DNA of 64,000 bases, taken from contig NZ_PKQK01000001.1 of assembly GCF_002968835.1 (NCBI RefSeq), positions 2,852,001 to 2,916,000 of the forward strand, given 5' to 3'. This document shows, piece after piece, positions 15,655 to 26,400 of the stretch. Both the position numbers and the translations under genes were made by a program. Position 1 is the first letter of the stretch. Every line of letters begins with the position of its first letter. This stretch comes from Paenibacillus sp. PCH8. Lineage in GTDB: Bacteria; Bacillota; Bacilli; Paenibacillales; Paenibacillaceae. Below the pieces are notes generated by a model. It ran no database searches, had not been told where the DNA came from, and worked only from the letters and a program-made list of their open reading frames with translations.

Positions 15655-16524
15655 ATGAGTTCCATTTATAGAAGTGAAGAAGGCAAGAGTAGCATACTTG
15701 AAGAGTATGAGATTTATTTGAATGAGTTGGGTGAGGGATTTACACGGGAGTATGTGGAGACACGTTTTGGGAAGACGCATGTTTTAATGACAGGTCCTCA
15801 AGATGGCAAGCCGTTATTTATTCTTCAGGGCGGTAATTGTGTGAACCCGATGACGTTGTCATGGTTCTCTTCCTTGTTCAAAGAATACCGGATTATTGCT
15901 CCAGATACGATTGGTCATCCCGGCTATAGTGAGGAAGCGAGCATCTCGACACGGTTTGATAGTTTGGCATTATGGGTGTCGGATCTGCTTGACCACTATG
16001 ATATCGAAAAGAGTGCATTTATCGGTCCATCGTTTGGAGGAGGCATTATCCTCAGACTGGCTACCTATATTCCGGAACGCATTTCGTGCTCCGTATTGGT
16101 TGCTCCTGCGGGTCTCGCGGTCAATTCCAAAATTAAAACAGCTCAGGATATCACGCTGCCGCTCGTCAAGTATCGCATGACGTCTTCACCATCTTCTTTG
16201 CAAAAAATTACGGACAACATGTCGTGCAACTGTATGAAAGAAATGGATAAAAATATCATCGGTAAACTTTTCAAATACGTGAGTATAGAGCAGGATCTGC
16301 CTAAGCTCACGGAGCGAGCGGAACTGGTTAATTATACTTCACCAACCTTGTTATTGGTCGGAGAGAAGGATGTCTTTTTCCCTGCGGATAAATGTATTGA
16401 GCGCGCTCAGAAAATTATTTCAAATGTACAAGCTATTAAGTATGATACAGGCCATTTTCCGTCGCAGGATGTACTGGTTCAGATGAACGAGGAAATAGGG
16501 AAGTTCTTACAGAAGAATTATTGA
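15655..16524 (+). CDS. Alpha/beta hydrolase
   Basis: About 289 residues from ATG 15655, which has GGAGG six bases upstream; a TTG at 15640 in frame precedes that site. The fold shows the nucleophile elbow GPSFGGG (Ser about residue 122), the acidic member probably in GEKDVFFPAD and the His in DTGHFPS. An oxyanion-region QGGNCVNP is near residue 60. This is a generic cytoplasmic hydrolase of the type annotated as carboxylesterase or proline iminopeptidase-like. The substrate cannot be told. It stands alone with no operon partner. Confidence 0.85.
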   Translation: MSSIYRSEEGKSSILEEYEIYLNELGEGFTREYVETRFGKTHVLMTGPQDGKPLFILQGGNCVNPMTLSWFSSLFKEYRIIAPDTIGHPGYSEEASISTRFDSLALWVSDLLDHYDIEKSAFIGPSFGGGIILRLATYIPERISCSVLVAPAGLAVNSKIKTAQDITLPLVKYRMTSSPSSLQKITDNMSCNCMKEMDKNIIGKLFKYVSIEQDLPKLTERAELVNYTSPTLLLVGEKDVFFPADKCIERAQKIISNVQAIKYDTGHFPSQDVLVQMNEEIGKFLQKNY

Positions 16525-16710
16525 AAAATCTATAAGAGATGGGATTGGAACATTTTTCTATTCTGGTTTAATAACGAAATTCGTCCCATCTGTCGATACA
16601 GTATATAAGAGAGTCCTTTCTACTATAAAGAGTGTGAATATGAATTAGTGATAGATAGAGTACGTTTAATATCAAAAAAAATTATATTTCGCATAGATGT
16701 GTTTCAAACA

Positions 16711-16772
16711 GCGTCATTCGGTTTATAAACATAGTTGGCGATAGACTGTCTTCTGGTTGAACCGAATGATGC
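16711..16772 (+). repeat. 13-bp inverted repeat upstream of the kinase gene
   Basis: GCGTCATTCGGTT (16711-16723) pairs with AACCGAATGATGC (16760-16772) with one mismatch (a G-T pair in RNA). The spacer is 36 nt, and the repeat ends 47 bases before the kinase start. It could be an operator or a leader stem-loop. The 295-base gap 16525-16819 also has AGATGGGA at about 16535 and TCCCATCT at about 16585 as a possible hairpin after the hydrolase, and no gene. Confidence 0.5.
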
Positions 16773-16819
16773 AATATGTGGAAAGTCTTCCGATCGACAA
16801 GGTTGAAAAGAGGTCTGTT

Positions 16820-17809
16820 ATGAGAAAAGACAATTACAAAATGGCATTGCAGCGCAATGTGATTTTAAATGATACATATCAGGTGAGACAGGTATTATCT
16901 TGTAGTGAGCTGGCTATTGTATATGTGGGGCGAGATCGTAACACAGGTGCCAAGGTAGCCATTAAGGAATTTTTCCCGCAGAGACTGGCTGAACGTCAGT
17001 CAGACAAGCGAGGGGTGTTCTGCTCTTCGCGGGGATATGGCGGTCAATACCAGGAGTTGCTGTCTGCTTTTCTGCTTGAAGGTGAACTGTTATCGAAGCT
17101 GAATCACCCTCATATTGTTTCATATGTGGATCATTTTGAAGCGCATGATACGGGATATCTCATCATGGAATATTGTACGGGCATCACGCTAACCGAATAT
17201 CTGAACGAACATAACCATGCTCTTGATGCTGCATTCATTACGGAGACATTGCTTCCGTTGGTGGATACACTGGACTACATACATAAGCAAGGTATTCTTC
17301 ATCGGGATGTGAAACCTTCCAACATTATGGTGATGGAGGATGGTACTCCCAAACTATTGGACTTCGGTTCCGCTACTCGTTGGCCTATGCCATCTGGAGA
17401 GAGACAGGCGATCTTTACATCCAAGGGTTACTCACCGTTGGAGTTCTATTCGGAGAAATCCAGTCAGGGACCCATGTCGGATATCTATAGCCTCGCGGCT
17501 CTGCTCCATTATTGGACATGCGGGCAGGCACCTCTGGACGTGAAGCAGCGATTGTTCCAGGATGAATTACCATCTGTTCGCTCACATAATGAGTATGTGA
17601 ATCCGTGGCTGGCTCGTGTTATTCATTGGGGACTGACAGTTCGTTCCGAGAAGCGCTGTGCTTCCCTAACTTGGGTCAAAAGCTCACTTCGAGTTCAAGC
17701 CTGGGTGTGGAAAGTACGTAAACCGGGTAAAGTAGAGTGGGCATTGGCAGAAAATGAACATACGCAGGTCTATAATCTGGAACCGAAGAAGCAGCATGAG
17801 CCGGCGTAA
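16820..17809 (+). CDS. Serine/threonine protein kinase
   Basis: About 329 residues from ATG 16820 behind AAAGAGG; the frame opens earlier but upstream starts fall within the inverted repeat. A Hanks-type catalytic domain spans about 15-290: the ATP-binding Lys in VAIKEFF, catalytic loop HRDVKPSNI, metal-binding DFGSA and activation-segment GYSPLEFYS. There is no transmembrane segment and no PASTA or other sensor domain, so it is a cytoplasmic kinase, unlike PrkC. The C-terminal ~40 residues are basic and low in recognisable structure. A terminator follows, making it a single-gene unit. Substrates are unknown. Confidence 0.88.
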   Translation: MRKDNYKMALQRNVILNDTYQVRQVLSCSELAIVYVGRDRNTGAKVAIKEFFPQRLAERQSDKRGVFCSSRGYGGQYQELLSAFLLEGELLSKLNHPHIVSYVDHFEAHDTGYLIMEYCTGITLTEYLNEHNHALDAAFITETLLPLVDTLDYIHKQGILHRDVKPSNIMVMEDGTPKLLDFGSATRWPMPSGERQAIFTSKGYSPLEFYSEKSSQGPMSDIYSLAALLHYWTCGQAPLDVKQRLFQDELPSVRSHNEYVNPWLARVIHWGLTVRSEKRCASLTWVKSSLRVQAWVWKVRKPGKVEWALAENEHTQVYNLEPKKQHEPA

Positions 17810-17862
17810 GCGAGTATCGTGCTGAAGAAGAGTTTGCTAGAAGATTTATGTACAATGGAGAT

Positions 17863-17903
17863 GAGCCAAGTCGACTCGTAATCGGGGAGATTTGGCTTTT
17901 TTT
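17863..17903 (+). terminator. Terminator after the kinase gene
   Basis: AGCCAA pairs with TTGGCT across a 22-nt loop, followed by seven T. Confidence 0.75.
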
Positions 17904-18000
17904 AGATCGAATTTGAAACGAATACCCTAACTCCGATACAATGTTCTCATAGAGTTGAGAGAATAGATCAATTACAACTAAAGAAATGGGGAATTACAAT

Positions 18001-18441
18001 ATGACTGATTTTATTAACGCTGACGATATTAATGACGTCATTCTGGCTGCAGCAGCAAATGAGTTGGAGCAGATGGTGGACAGAATGTGTGAACTGATCG
18101 GTACGCCTTTGGAGCAAACGACGGAACTGGAGCGCCAAGTTATGGCTGCTTTTGGTTTTGGCGCGGTATATGGCATAACTCATCGGGATCAACTGGCAGA
18201 GTCGCAGGCTCATGCACTGAGCATTCGGATGCTGATTAAGCCGTTCAATTACAGTGAACAGCAGGCCGTCGATTTTGCCGACGACTTGATTCGAGTAGCC
18301 TCTGACCGTGAAGTTCATCCGGTGATGAACACCATTATCCAGCGTGGAATTGATGGACATCGCCAGTTCAATCAGGAAGACGATGAAGGATTGGCACGTA
18401 ACTTTCAGGAAATTTTAACAGCGGTGCAACCTCAGAAATAG
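18001..18441 (+). CDS. Small acidic helical protein, possibly Imm48-family immunity protein
   Basis: About 146 residues from ATG 18001, with TGGGGA nine bases upstream; an ATG at 17986 overlaps that site. The protein is acidic, helical and without signal or membrane segments. Features that recall the Imm48 polymorphic-toxin immunity family are ELERQVMAAFGFGAVYG (about 41-57), HALSIRMLIKPFNYS and the C-terminal IIQRGIDGH. I recall the family rather than having searched it, so the assignment is tentative. No toxin gene is adjacent, so it would be an orphan. A terminator follows directly. Confidence 0.55.
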   Translation: MTDFINADDINDVILAAAANELEQMVDRMCELIGTPLEQTTELERQVMAAFGFGAVYGITHRDQLAESQAHALSIRMLIKPFNYSEQQAVDFADDLIRVASDREVHPVMNTIIQRGIDGHRQFNQEDDEGLARNFQEILTAVQPQK

Positions 18442-18485
18442 CCGAGTTTTATTCCGATTTGGAAGACTCTCCGGTGTTAAATCGA

Positions 18486-18530
18486 AAAGGGACACGACCA
18501 ATACGAGTTGGTGTGTCCCTTTGTATTTTA
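18486..18530. terminator. Strong hairpin between two converging genes
   Basis: AAAGGGACAC-g-ACCAA pairs with TTGGT-g-TGTCCCTTT around a 6-nt loop; T-rich sequence follows on the plus strand and A/T on the other. It sits between the Imm48-like gene and the leftward oxidoreductase gene and can serve both. Confidence 0.8.
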
Positions 18531-18581
18531 TTTATATAACATAGAGAGAATTCAAATCTGTAAAGCCCTCATACCTCTAAC

Positions 18582-19439
18582 TCACTTGCCCAAAATGGCT
18601 TTAATTCCTTCGCTCAATGGTTGAGCGGGGCGACCAAGCAATGTCTCCAGTGTATCGCTCTTCACAGCCAGCGCACCTTCACGAATCGCACCTTGCATAT
18701 CTACGAGCATCGATACGACGAAGTCAGGCAGACCCGCACCTTTCATGATGTCAGCGTAAGCGGCATCGGCTACATTGTGTACGTTGAGTTCCTGTCCGAG
18801 TACTTCACCCGCAATCGAAGTCAATTCAGCTTGAGTACGCAGTTTACCGGACAACTCATATACGGTGTTCTCATGTCCTTCAGCGGCAAGTACAGCGGCA
18901 GCAGCATGGGCATAATCCTGACGGGTAGCCCAGCCTACCTGGCCATCGTTAGTGGCATGAACCCAAGGTGCACCTTGGGTAGCCGCTTGCACACTGCCTG
19001 CTTCATTTTCCAAATACCAGTTGTTACGCAGGAATGAATAAGGAATGCCGGACTCACGAATAGCTTGCTCTGTCACGCGGTGTACTTCAGCCAAGGAGAG
19101 GGTATTTTTCTCTGCATTCACAACACTTGTGTAAGCGATGAATCCTACACCTGCTTTTTGAGCAGCGTCAACAGCATTCTGGTGCTGACGAATTCTGGTC
19201 TCATTATCACCATCGGTGGAGATCAGCAACAAACGGTCTATACCGGCAAAAGCCTTCTCCAAAGTCTCTGGTTGATCGAAATCACCATGACGAACATCTA
19301 CGCCTTGAGCGCGCAGTGATTCCGCTTTCTCTGGTGAACGCACACTCACAGCCAAATCCCCTGTAACATTTGTTTTTAACAATGCCTCAACTACCAGTGA
19401 ACCCAAATGACCTGTCGCGCCTGTAACTAGCATTTTCAT
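18582..19439 (-). CDS. NAD(P)H-dependent quinone oxidoreductase-like SDR (QorB/YtfG type)
   Basis: 285 residues starting at ATG 19439 with AGGAGG upstream. It is an atypical short-chain dehydrogenase of the NmrA/QOR2 group. The N-terminal Rossmann motif is VTGATGHLGSLV (about 5-16), the NADP-preferring Arg is in SVRSPEK, and YTSVV and the substrate-side FLRNNWYLEN segments of the QorB family are present. It probably reduces quinones in the cytoplasm and protects against electrophile or redox stress. It is transcribed alone. A perfect-arm TTTGTAAC/GTTACAAA palindrome upstream suggests control by an HxlR-type regulator, which is often the neighbour of such genes but is absent here. Confidence 0.86.
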   Translation of the reverse strand: MKMLVTGATGHLGSLVVEALLKTNVTGDLAVSVRSPEKAESLRAQGVDVRHGDFDQPETLEKAFAGIDRLLLISTDGDNETRIRQHQNAVDAAQKAGVGFIAYTSVVNAEKNTLSLAEVHRVTEQAIRESGIPYSFLRNNWYLENEAGSVQAATQGAPWVHATNDGQVGWATRQDYAHAAAAVLAAEGHENTVYELSGKLRTQAELTSIAGEVLGQELNVHNVADAAYADIMKGAGLPDFVVSMLVDMQGAIREGALAVKSDTLETLLGRPAQPLSEGIKAILGK

Positions 19440-19529
19440 CTTCTTTTCCTCCTGTGGGTGTGGTTTTCAAAAAAATAGGGAACTTTGTGATATCAGACCT
19501 GCTGAAGCAACTCATTTGCAATAAACATC

Positions 19530-19552
19530 TTTGTAACAATAATAGTTACAAA
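19530..19552. promoter_or_regulatory. Palindromic operator upstream of the oxidoreductase gene
   Basis: TTTGTAAC and GTTACAAA are perfect arms around AATAATA. It lies 91 bases upstream of the oxidoreductase start. GTAAC/GTTAC palindromes of this size are typical targets of HxlR-like redox or aldehyde regulators (inference). Confidence 0.55.
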
Positions 19553-19838
19553 AAGTCGGAGTGTCAATTTTTCATCGTTGAAATCGGATTGGATCATGGA
19601 TCATATTTAGTGTTAACAGGTCAAACGGACAAAGATTTTGGGAATATGTATGTACTAAATAAATGAGTTGTAGTTCTTTTGGAGTGTTAAAAAAGAAGTG
19701 GATTTCACAGGTATAAATGTAATTTTAGGTTTTTTGTACTAATATTTTCAAGTTATATAGAACTATAGAGAGTTGTTTTTTGCGTATATGAGAATATAAA
19801 TGACAAATGCTTCGACAAAATAGAAAATTATGTATTAA

Positions 19839-19866
19839 TTGACAAATAAAAAAGCGATTATATAAT
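19839..19866 (+). promoter_or_regulatory. Promoter of the NRPS-PKS operon
   Basis: TTGACA (19839-19844) and TATAAT (19861-19866) are both consensus, with a 16-base spacer. It lies about 70 bases before the first gene of the cluster. All genes to 51105 run in this direction, mostly with overlaps or short gaps. Confidence 0.8.
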
Positions 19867-19938
19867 GTGGTTATCTACAAAAAACATACATTTAGTTACA
19901 AATGATTCCAAAATTACAAGTGGCAGGAGTGGGACAGA

Positions 19939-20415
19939 ATGTGGTTTCTAGCACTATGGTTGTTAGGTCTAATCTCAGGGGGAGTACATCTTTATGTGCT
20001 TGGTTTTCCAGGGGAAATGAGCGAAATTAGCAGGGTACTGCTGCTTCATCAATTTGTGGTTACGTTTGGACTGGTCGGTGTTATAGGTTATGTTGTCAAC
20101 ATTGCCAGAGCCGATCAAACAGCTAAAATGCTGGGTTGGCCCGGTGGACCATTCCAGGTCAAATATGGATTTTCTCAAGTAGGGCTTGGTGTTATGGGCA
20201 TTATGGCCATCTGGTTTCAGGGAAATTTTTGGGTAGGTGTGCTGGTAACGATGTACATATACGGTTTAAGTGGTCTGTGGTCTCATACTTATGTCATGAT
20301 TAAAAATCGCAAAGCAGATGGAGATAGTATCTCTAATCTTATTATGGATGTTGTGTATCAGACGTTTATTACGGTTCTCTCCATATGGGCTGGAGGAATT
20401 TGGGTAATGCACTAA
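19939..20415 (+). CDS. Four-helix membrane protein of unknown function
   Basis: 158 residues with an AGGAG site and about four hydrophobic segments (about 3-22, 34-56, 77-110 and 132-155). Conserved-looking polar positions sit at helix ends (HQFVVTF, GWPGGPFQ, WSHTYVM). I do not recognise a characterised family; it may belong to a DUF6790-like group, but I cannot confirm this. It is the first gene after the operon promoter and only about 60 bases before the megasynthase, so it is cotranscribed with it. A role in self-protection or membrane anchoring would be a guess. Confidence 0.7.
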   Translation: MWFLALWLLGLISGGVHLYVLGFPGEMSEISRVLLLHQFVVTFGLVGVIGYVVNIARADQTAKMLGWPGGPFQVKYGFSQVGLGVMGIMAIWFQGNFWVGVLVTMYIYGLSGLWSHTYVMIKNRKADGDSISNLIMDVVYQTFITVLSIWAGGIWVMH

Positions 20416-20477
20416 GCGCTTATCGGATTTTTGCTTCATTCAGCCCCTGAATCTCAATTAATGAACGAGGTGTGGTC

Positions 20478-23400
20478 ATGATAGTACGAAAAACCGTTGA
20501 ACTTTCGGAAACACAAAAAGGAATTTATTTTGATTGTCAGATGAATGATCCAGTTGCGTATAACATCTCTGCTTCAATACATTTAGGTCAATTGAATATG
20601 GAGATACTTCATCGAGCTATCGAATTACTCATCTATCAACAAGTAGTGCTGCGTACTCGAATTGAGATTCTAAATGATGTGCCAGTGCTGGCAGTTCATG
20701 AAGATATGAACTACTCACTTGTCTTCAGGGATCTGAACAGCGAGAAGCAGATGGATCTGAGGGACCAGCAGCTTAAATCATGGATAGAAGAGTGCATGGG
20801 GACACCTTTTGCATTGGAGCAAGGCCCTCTGTTCCGTATGATGGTTGTTCAGCTGGACGAAAACCAGTATATCCTCACCCTTTGTATCCATCATCTGATC
20901 TGCGACGGAATGTCGCTTGAACTGTTGAAAAACAAACTGCTCTACTCGTACACTTGCCTCCTTCAAGATCGACCTGTGGAGGTGAAGCAGGACGAAGGAT
21001 TTATCGCCTACGTCGAGGCTGAGAATCAGAAACTGCATGAGAACAAATACATCCGAGAGCAGGAATACTGGTTAGATCGAATGAAAGGTGCAGAACCTCT
21101 GGCTTTACAGCACGATTTTCCGGCAGGTTCTTCACAAGAAGGCATTGGACGTGAACGACGTTTTGATATTCCGGCATCATTGATGGCGGATATTACGCAA
21201 ATCTCCAAGGACAATGAAGTAACCGTCTTTATGTTCTTTATGGGTGCCTTTGGCATTCTGATGAATAAATACGCCGGTACGAATGATATCACGTTTGCTT
21301 CCCCTTATTCTCATCGTCCAGGCATGGACCTGGACGAAACCATCGGCTGTTTTGTTCATATGCTGCCCATGCGTTTTGATATTGACCCCGAATCCACTTT
21401 AACACCTCTGCTGCAGCAAGTAGCCACAATTTGGATGGACACCTACAGACATATCGGATACCCCAATAACCTCATTGTCAGAGATGGCAACTTACAGGCT
21501 CAGCCCGGATCACCATCCTTATTTGATATTTCCTTTGTCTATGATTCCTATGAAGAAGATGCACTTGGAACGCGCATGTTGGAACAGGACAAGGTTACAT
21601 TTCCAGGCGATCTGATGGTTGTGCTGAATCGCTCACCTCAAGGCGCACAATTGAAGTTGCAGTATAAGCCTGGCTTGTTCCGGGAGGATTCCATGGATCG
21701 GATGGGACAACGGTTCCTATACTTGCTCCATCAACTGGTAACCAATCCCGAGAAGAGAATCAGCGAGTTCAGCCTGCTGATGCAGGATGAGAAAGAAAAC
21801 GAACTGCACCAATTCAATCAAACTTCCTATTTTCCTTACTCTCCGCAACATATTATGGATATATTTCACGAAAAAGTCGCACGATTCCCGGAGCGGAAGG
21901 CTTTGCTGGAAGGAACCCAATACCAGACCTATGCTCAAGTCAATACGAAGGCCAATCAATTGGCCAGACAGATTGTGGCGAGAAAGAAAAGCAATAATGA
22001 GGCAGTCGGCGTTCAGATGCCGCGCAGCTCGGATCTGGTCATTGCCCTGTTGGCGATATTGAAGGCTGGATGTGCTTTTGTACCTGTAGACCCATCTTAT
22101 CCTTTATCCAGAAAGGACTATATTGTAACGGATGCAGACATCTCCATCGTGCTGGCTATGCGGCCTGACAAAGAGGACGAAACTCTGGATGTCCATTATA
22201 TCTACACGGAGGATGATAAGGCCTATACAGGAAATAGCTCGAATCTTGAAGAGCCGCTTAATCCGCATAGTCTTGCCTATATCATGTACACATCTGGGTC
22301 CACAGGCAAACCTAAAGGAGTCATGATCGAGAATCATAGTGTGGTGAACACACTGCTTGATCTGGAACGGCGCTTTCCGATGCAGGTGGATGATGTTTAT
22401 TTGCTGAAGACGGCTTATACCTTTGATGTTTCTGCGACGGAGCTATTTGGCTGGTTTATGGGTGAAGGTGCATTAAGCATTCTTGAGCCTGGAGCGGAAA
22501 AAGACCCCTCACGTATTGCGTCTACCGTGGCAGCACATCAGGTAACCCATATCAATTTTGTACCCACTCTGTTCCGTCTTTTTCTGGAAACCATGGAGCT
22601 TCGCTCGAATCTGTCCGCGCTCGAAACGCTGAAATGGCTGTTTGTAGGCGGAGAGGCTGTCACACCGGATGTTATTCAGAAATATGAGAGATTGGGTATC
22701 GGAGCAAGTTTGGAAAATGTATACGGCCCTACAGAATGCACAATATGGGTATCCCATTATCCATTAAGCTCCTACGAGGGATTGGGCAATGTACCGATTG
22801 GATACCCGCTTAATGAGTCCAGATGGTATGTCGTTGGAACTCATGAAGAGCTTCAGCCTATCGACATCCCGGGCGAGCTGTGCCTCAGCGGAGTTGGACT
22901 TGCGCGTGGGTATCTTAATCTGGAGCAGATGACACGTGAGAAGTTTGTCCTCAATCCTTTTTTTAAGGAAGGGCAGGACCCCGAGTATTTCAGATATATG
23001 TACCGTACAGGTGATCTGGTTCGTTCACTGCCGAGCGGAACGATAGAATACCTGGGACGCATTGATTTCCAAGTGAAAATACAGGGAGCCAGACTGGAAA
23101 CGGGAGAGATTGAGAATACCCTCTCGTCTTATCCAGGTATCATTCAGAGCGTCGTGGTCATGAAATCGTTCGAGGGCAGATCCGGTTTGCTTTACGCCTA
23201 CTATCTCTCCGATCAGGAACTGCCTTCAGCCCAATTAAGAGAATACGTATCGCGTTCATTACCGGCATATATGATCCCGTCCGTTTTTGTACATAAATCC
23301 GAATTTCCGCTGAACAGCAGCGGGAAGATGGACCGGAATGCGCTTATCGCCGACATGACACATGCTCACGCTTCCAGTGCGACTTATGCCGCACCGGTCA

Positions 23401-26400
23401 ATGAGCTTGAGAAACTGGTGGCCTCGGTATGGGCTCAAGTGCTGGGAGTCGAGAAAGTGGGAAGGGACGACCATTTCTTTGAACTGGGTGGCAATTCATT
23501 TTCCGTCATTCAGGCTCACAATAAACTGAAGCATCATACCGATGTAGAGTTCCCTGTTCCTCGCTTTTTCGAACGTCCTACACTCCGGCAGTTTGCAGCG
23601 CAGGGACAGCAAGATGAGGAATGTAACATACCCAAAGAGCGAAAAGAGAGGTTCCAACGAAAAGCGGGTATCCAGCGTGAGGACATTGCTATTGTGGGCA
23701 TGGCAGTCAATGTGCCGGGCGCTGAGGATATTCGGGAGTTCTGGAACAACCTTGTTGAACGACGTGAGAGCATTCACTTTTATAGTGATGAGGAATTAAG
23801 AGAACTCGGTGTGGAAGAAGCGTTGCTTCGCTCTCCTCGATACGTCAAAGCCAAAGGTCGCGCCAATGGCATTGATGAGTTTGACGCCGGTTTCTTCGAC
23901 TATACGCCGGGCGAAGCCAAAATGATGTCTCCTCAATTCAGACTTCTGTATCAAGGAATCTGGGAAGCGCTGGAGGATGCGGGGTGCAAACCCGATGAGG
24001 CGGGGAAAGTAGGGGTATTCCTTGGGGGGTCAGATGATTTCGAATGGTATCGCCAGGTACTTTTTAATGATGCCAATTATAGCAGCAAATACGAGGCGTT
24101 TACCCTCAGTACCAATCATTTTTTGGCTACCCGAATGGCCTATAAGCTTAACCTGAGAGGGCCGGCCTATACTGCTCTGACGGGATGCTCAACGTCACTG
24201 GTTACACCACATCTGGCATGTCAATCACTGATTGTTGGAGAATGTGATGTAGCCGTAGCTGGTGGGATTACCGTGGAGTTGCCCAATGAAGGGGGCTATG
24301 TATACGAAGATGGCATGATGTTTTCTGCCGATGGGCACTGTCGTCCTTTTGATGCAGATGCCAGCGGAACGGTGTTCTCGAATGGTATGGGTATCGTGGT
24401 GCTGAAGCGGGTAACCGACGCACTGCGGGATGGGGATCATATCTATGGCGTGATCAAGGGTTCCGCAATTAACAATGACGGACATGAGAAACTCAGCTTT
24501 CTTGCTCCGAGCATAAGCGGCCAGTCTGAAGTCATCCAGGATGCATACAAGGTAGCTGGAGTAGATCCGGAAACGGTGAGTTATATAGAAGCGCACGGTA
24601 CAGGAACGTTGCTTGGCGATCCAATTGAAGTCCATTCGTTAACGCGAGCCTTTGCCTCCGAACAAAAGCAATTTTGTTACCTTGGGTCGGTTAAAGGCAA
24701 TGTGGGACACATGGATACAGCGGCGGGGGTAGTTGGTTTAATTAAGGTGGCACTCAGCCTTGGACAAGGTTACATCCCCGGAACCGCCAATTATGAGAAG
24801 CCAAATCCCAAGATCGACTTTTCGAATACGCCTTTCAAAGTCAATGCGCATGGGGTGGACTGGAAACAGGCTAATGTTGGAGTCCTGCGCGCAGGAATTA
24901 ATTCATTTGGTGTGGGGGGTACGAATGCTCACATGGTATTGGAGGAGGCTCCCGAGATGGATAAGTGCAGTCCGGATGAAGACGTAAATGTATTGCTTTT
25001 TTCGGCCAAAACAGAGCACTCGCTGAACCGTACCGCTGAACGGATTATGGAACATCTGGTACAACAGCCGCTACAACAGTCTGTTTCGGACGCAGCGTGG
25101 ACCTTACAGACAGGGCGATCTGTTTTTTCCTATCGTAAAGCGGTTGTGCTGGATAAAACATGGAAGGATAATCCGGACAAGTTCATGCAACAGTTGGGGA
25201 AAGCACGAGTGTACCACCATTCGGCTCAAGGTAGCCGCCCCGTATTCTTTATGTTCCCAGGGCAAGGTAGTCAGTATCAGGGAATGGGGGCAGAACTGTA
25301 CAGATCTACAGAGCAGGCCGGCATTGCTCCACTATTCAGAAGTTATATTCAGGAGATTCTGGACCTGCTTCCTGCGGAGGAACGGGAAGAGATGCTGTCC
25401 GTTGTGTATGGAGATCAGCAACCTGAGCGAATCAACCAGACAGAGTACAGTCAGTTCGCGTTATTCATGACAAGTTATGCCGTGGCCAAGTCACTGCTCC
25501 GTCTGGGTATCCGGCCGGATGGCATGATAGGACATAGCATTGGTGAACTAGCTGCCGCAGCAGTAGCGGGTGTGTTCGAACTGCGAGACGCTGTCCAACT
25601 GGTACGACTTCGTGGACGTTTGATGCAGCAGCAGCAACCCGGCGTAATGCTTGCCATTATGGCGGATGCCGATCTGGTGAAGTCGCAACTGGAAGAAGAC
25701 GTGTGGCTGGCCTTAGTTAATACGACAGGCTCTAGCGTAATTGGCGGGACAGCGGAAGCGATTGCCCGGATGGAAGCCAGAGCCGAAGGAATGGGATGGA
25801 AGTGTATCCGTGTCAAAACCTCCCACGCATTCCATACACCCATGATGAATCAGGCAGCCGAGGAATTTAAACGTTGTCTCGCAGCACATACGCTTCATAT
25901 TCCGCAGATTCCGCTGCTGTCCAATACGAGTGGTACATGGGCTATTGCCGATGAAATCACGAATCCGGACTATTGGTCCCGCCACATTTTAGAGCCGGTA
26001 TTATTTGAATCCAACCTGGCTGAAATATTGAAGGACGAACGGGCCGTATTGATTGAGGTTGGTGCAGGACGAACACTGAGTTCCTTTGCCAGACAACATA
26101 AAAAAGCATCTGAATCTCAGACCGTGCTGAATATGTTACGTCATGTTAAGGAAACAGAGCAGGACAGTATGTATGTGAGCCGCAGACTCGCCGAGTTATG
26201 GTGCGAAGGCATTGAACCAGATTGGAAAGTGCTCAAGGGCCAGACGATACGCCGTAAATGCTCTCTGCCCGCGTATGTTTTCAACAAACAAGCCTATCCC
26301 GTTGGTGTTTCGCTTTTGAAGCCATCAGCAGCCGAAGGTGCGGGTAACAGGTACGATACGAATTACACGGATCAGAGTAAAGACGGCAGTTCTGATTCCT

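Larger units (their letters stand above)
19440..19938. other. 499-base divergent intergenic region
   Basis: It holds the control region of the leftward oxidoreductase (palindrome at 19530-19552) and the rightward promoter of the biosynthetic operon (19839-19866). A 70-codon rightward frame inside it has no ribosome site or protein-like composition and was not called. The middle part (about 19670-19830) is AT-rich with no feature I can name. Confidence 0.6.

Noticed and set aside
19454..19666. 70-codon rightward frame upstream of the oxidoreductase
   Set aside because: No ribosome site, no recognisable domain, and it overlaps the palindromic operator; I looked for an HxlR remnant and did not see one.
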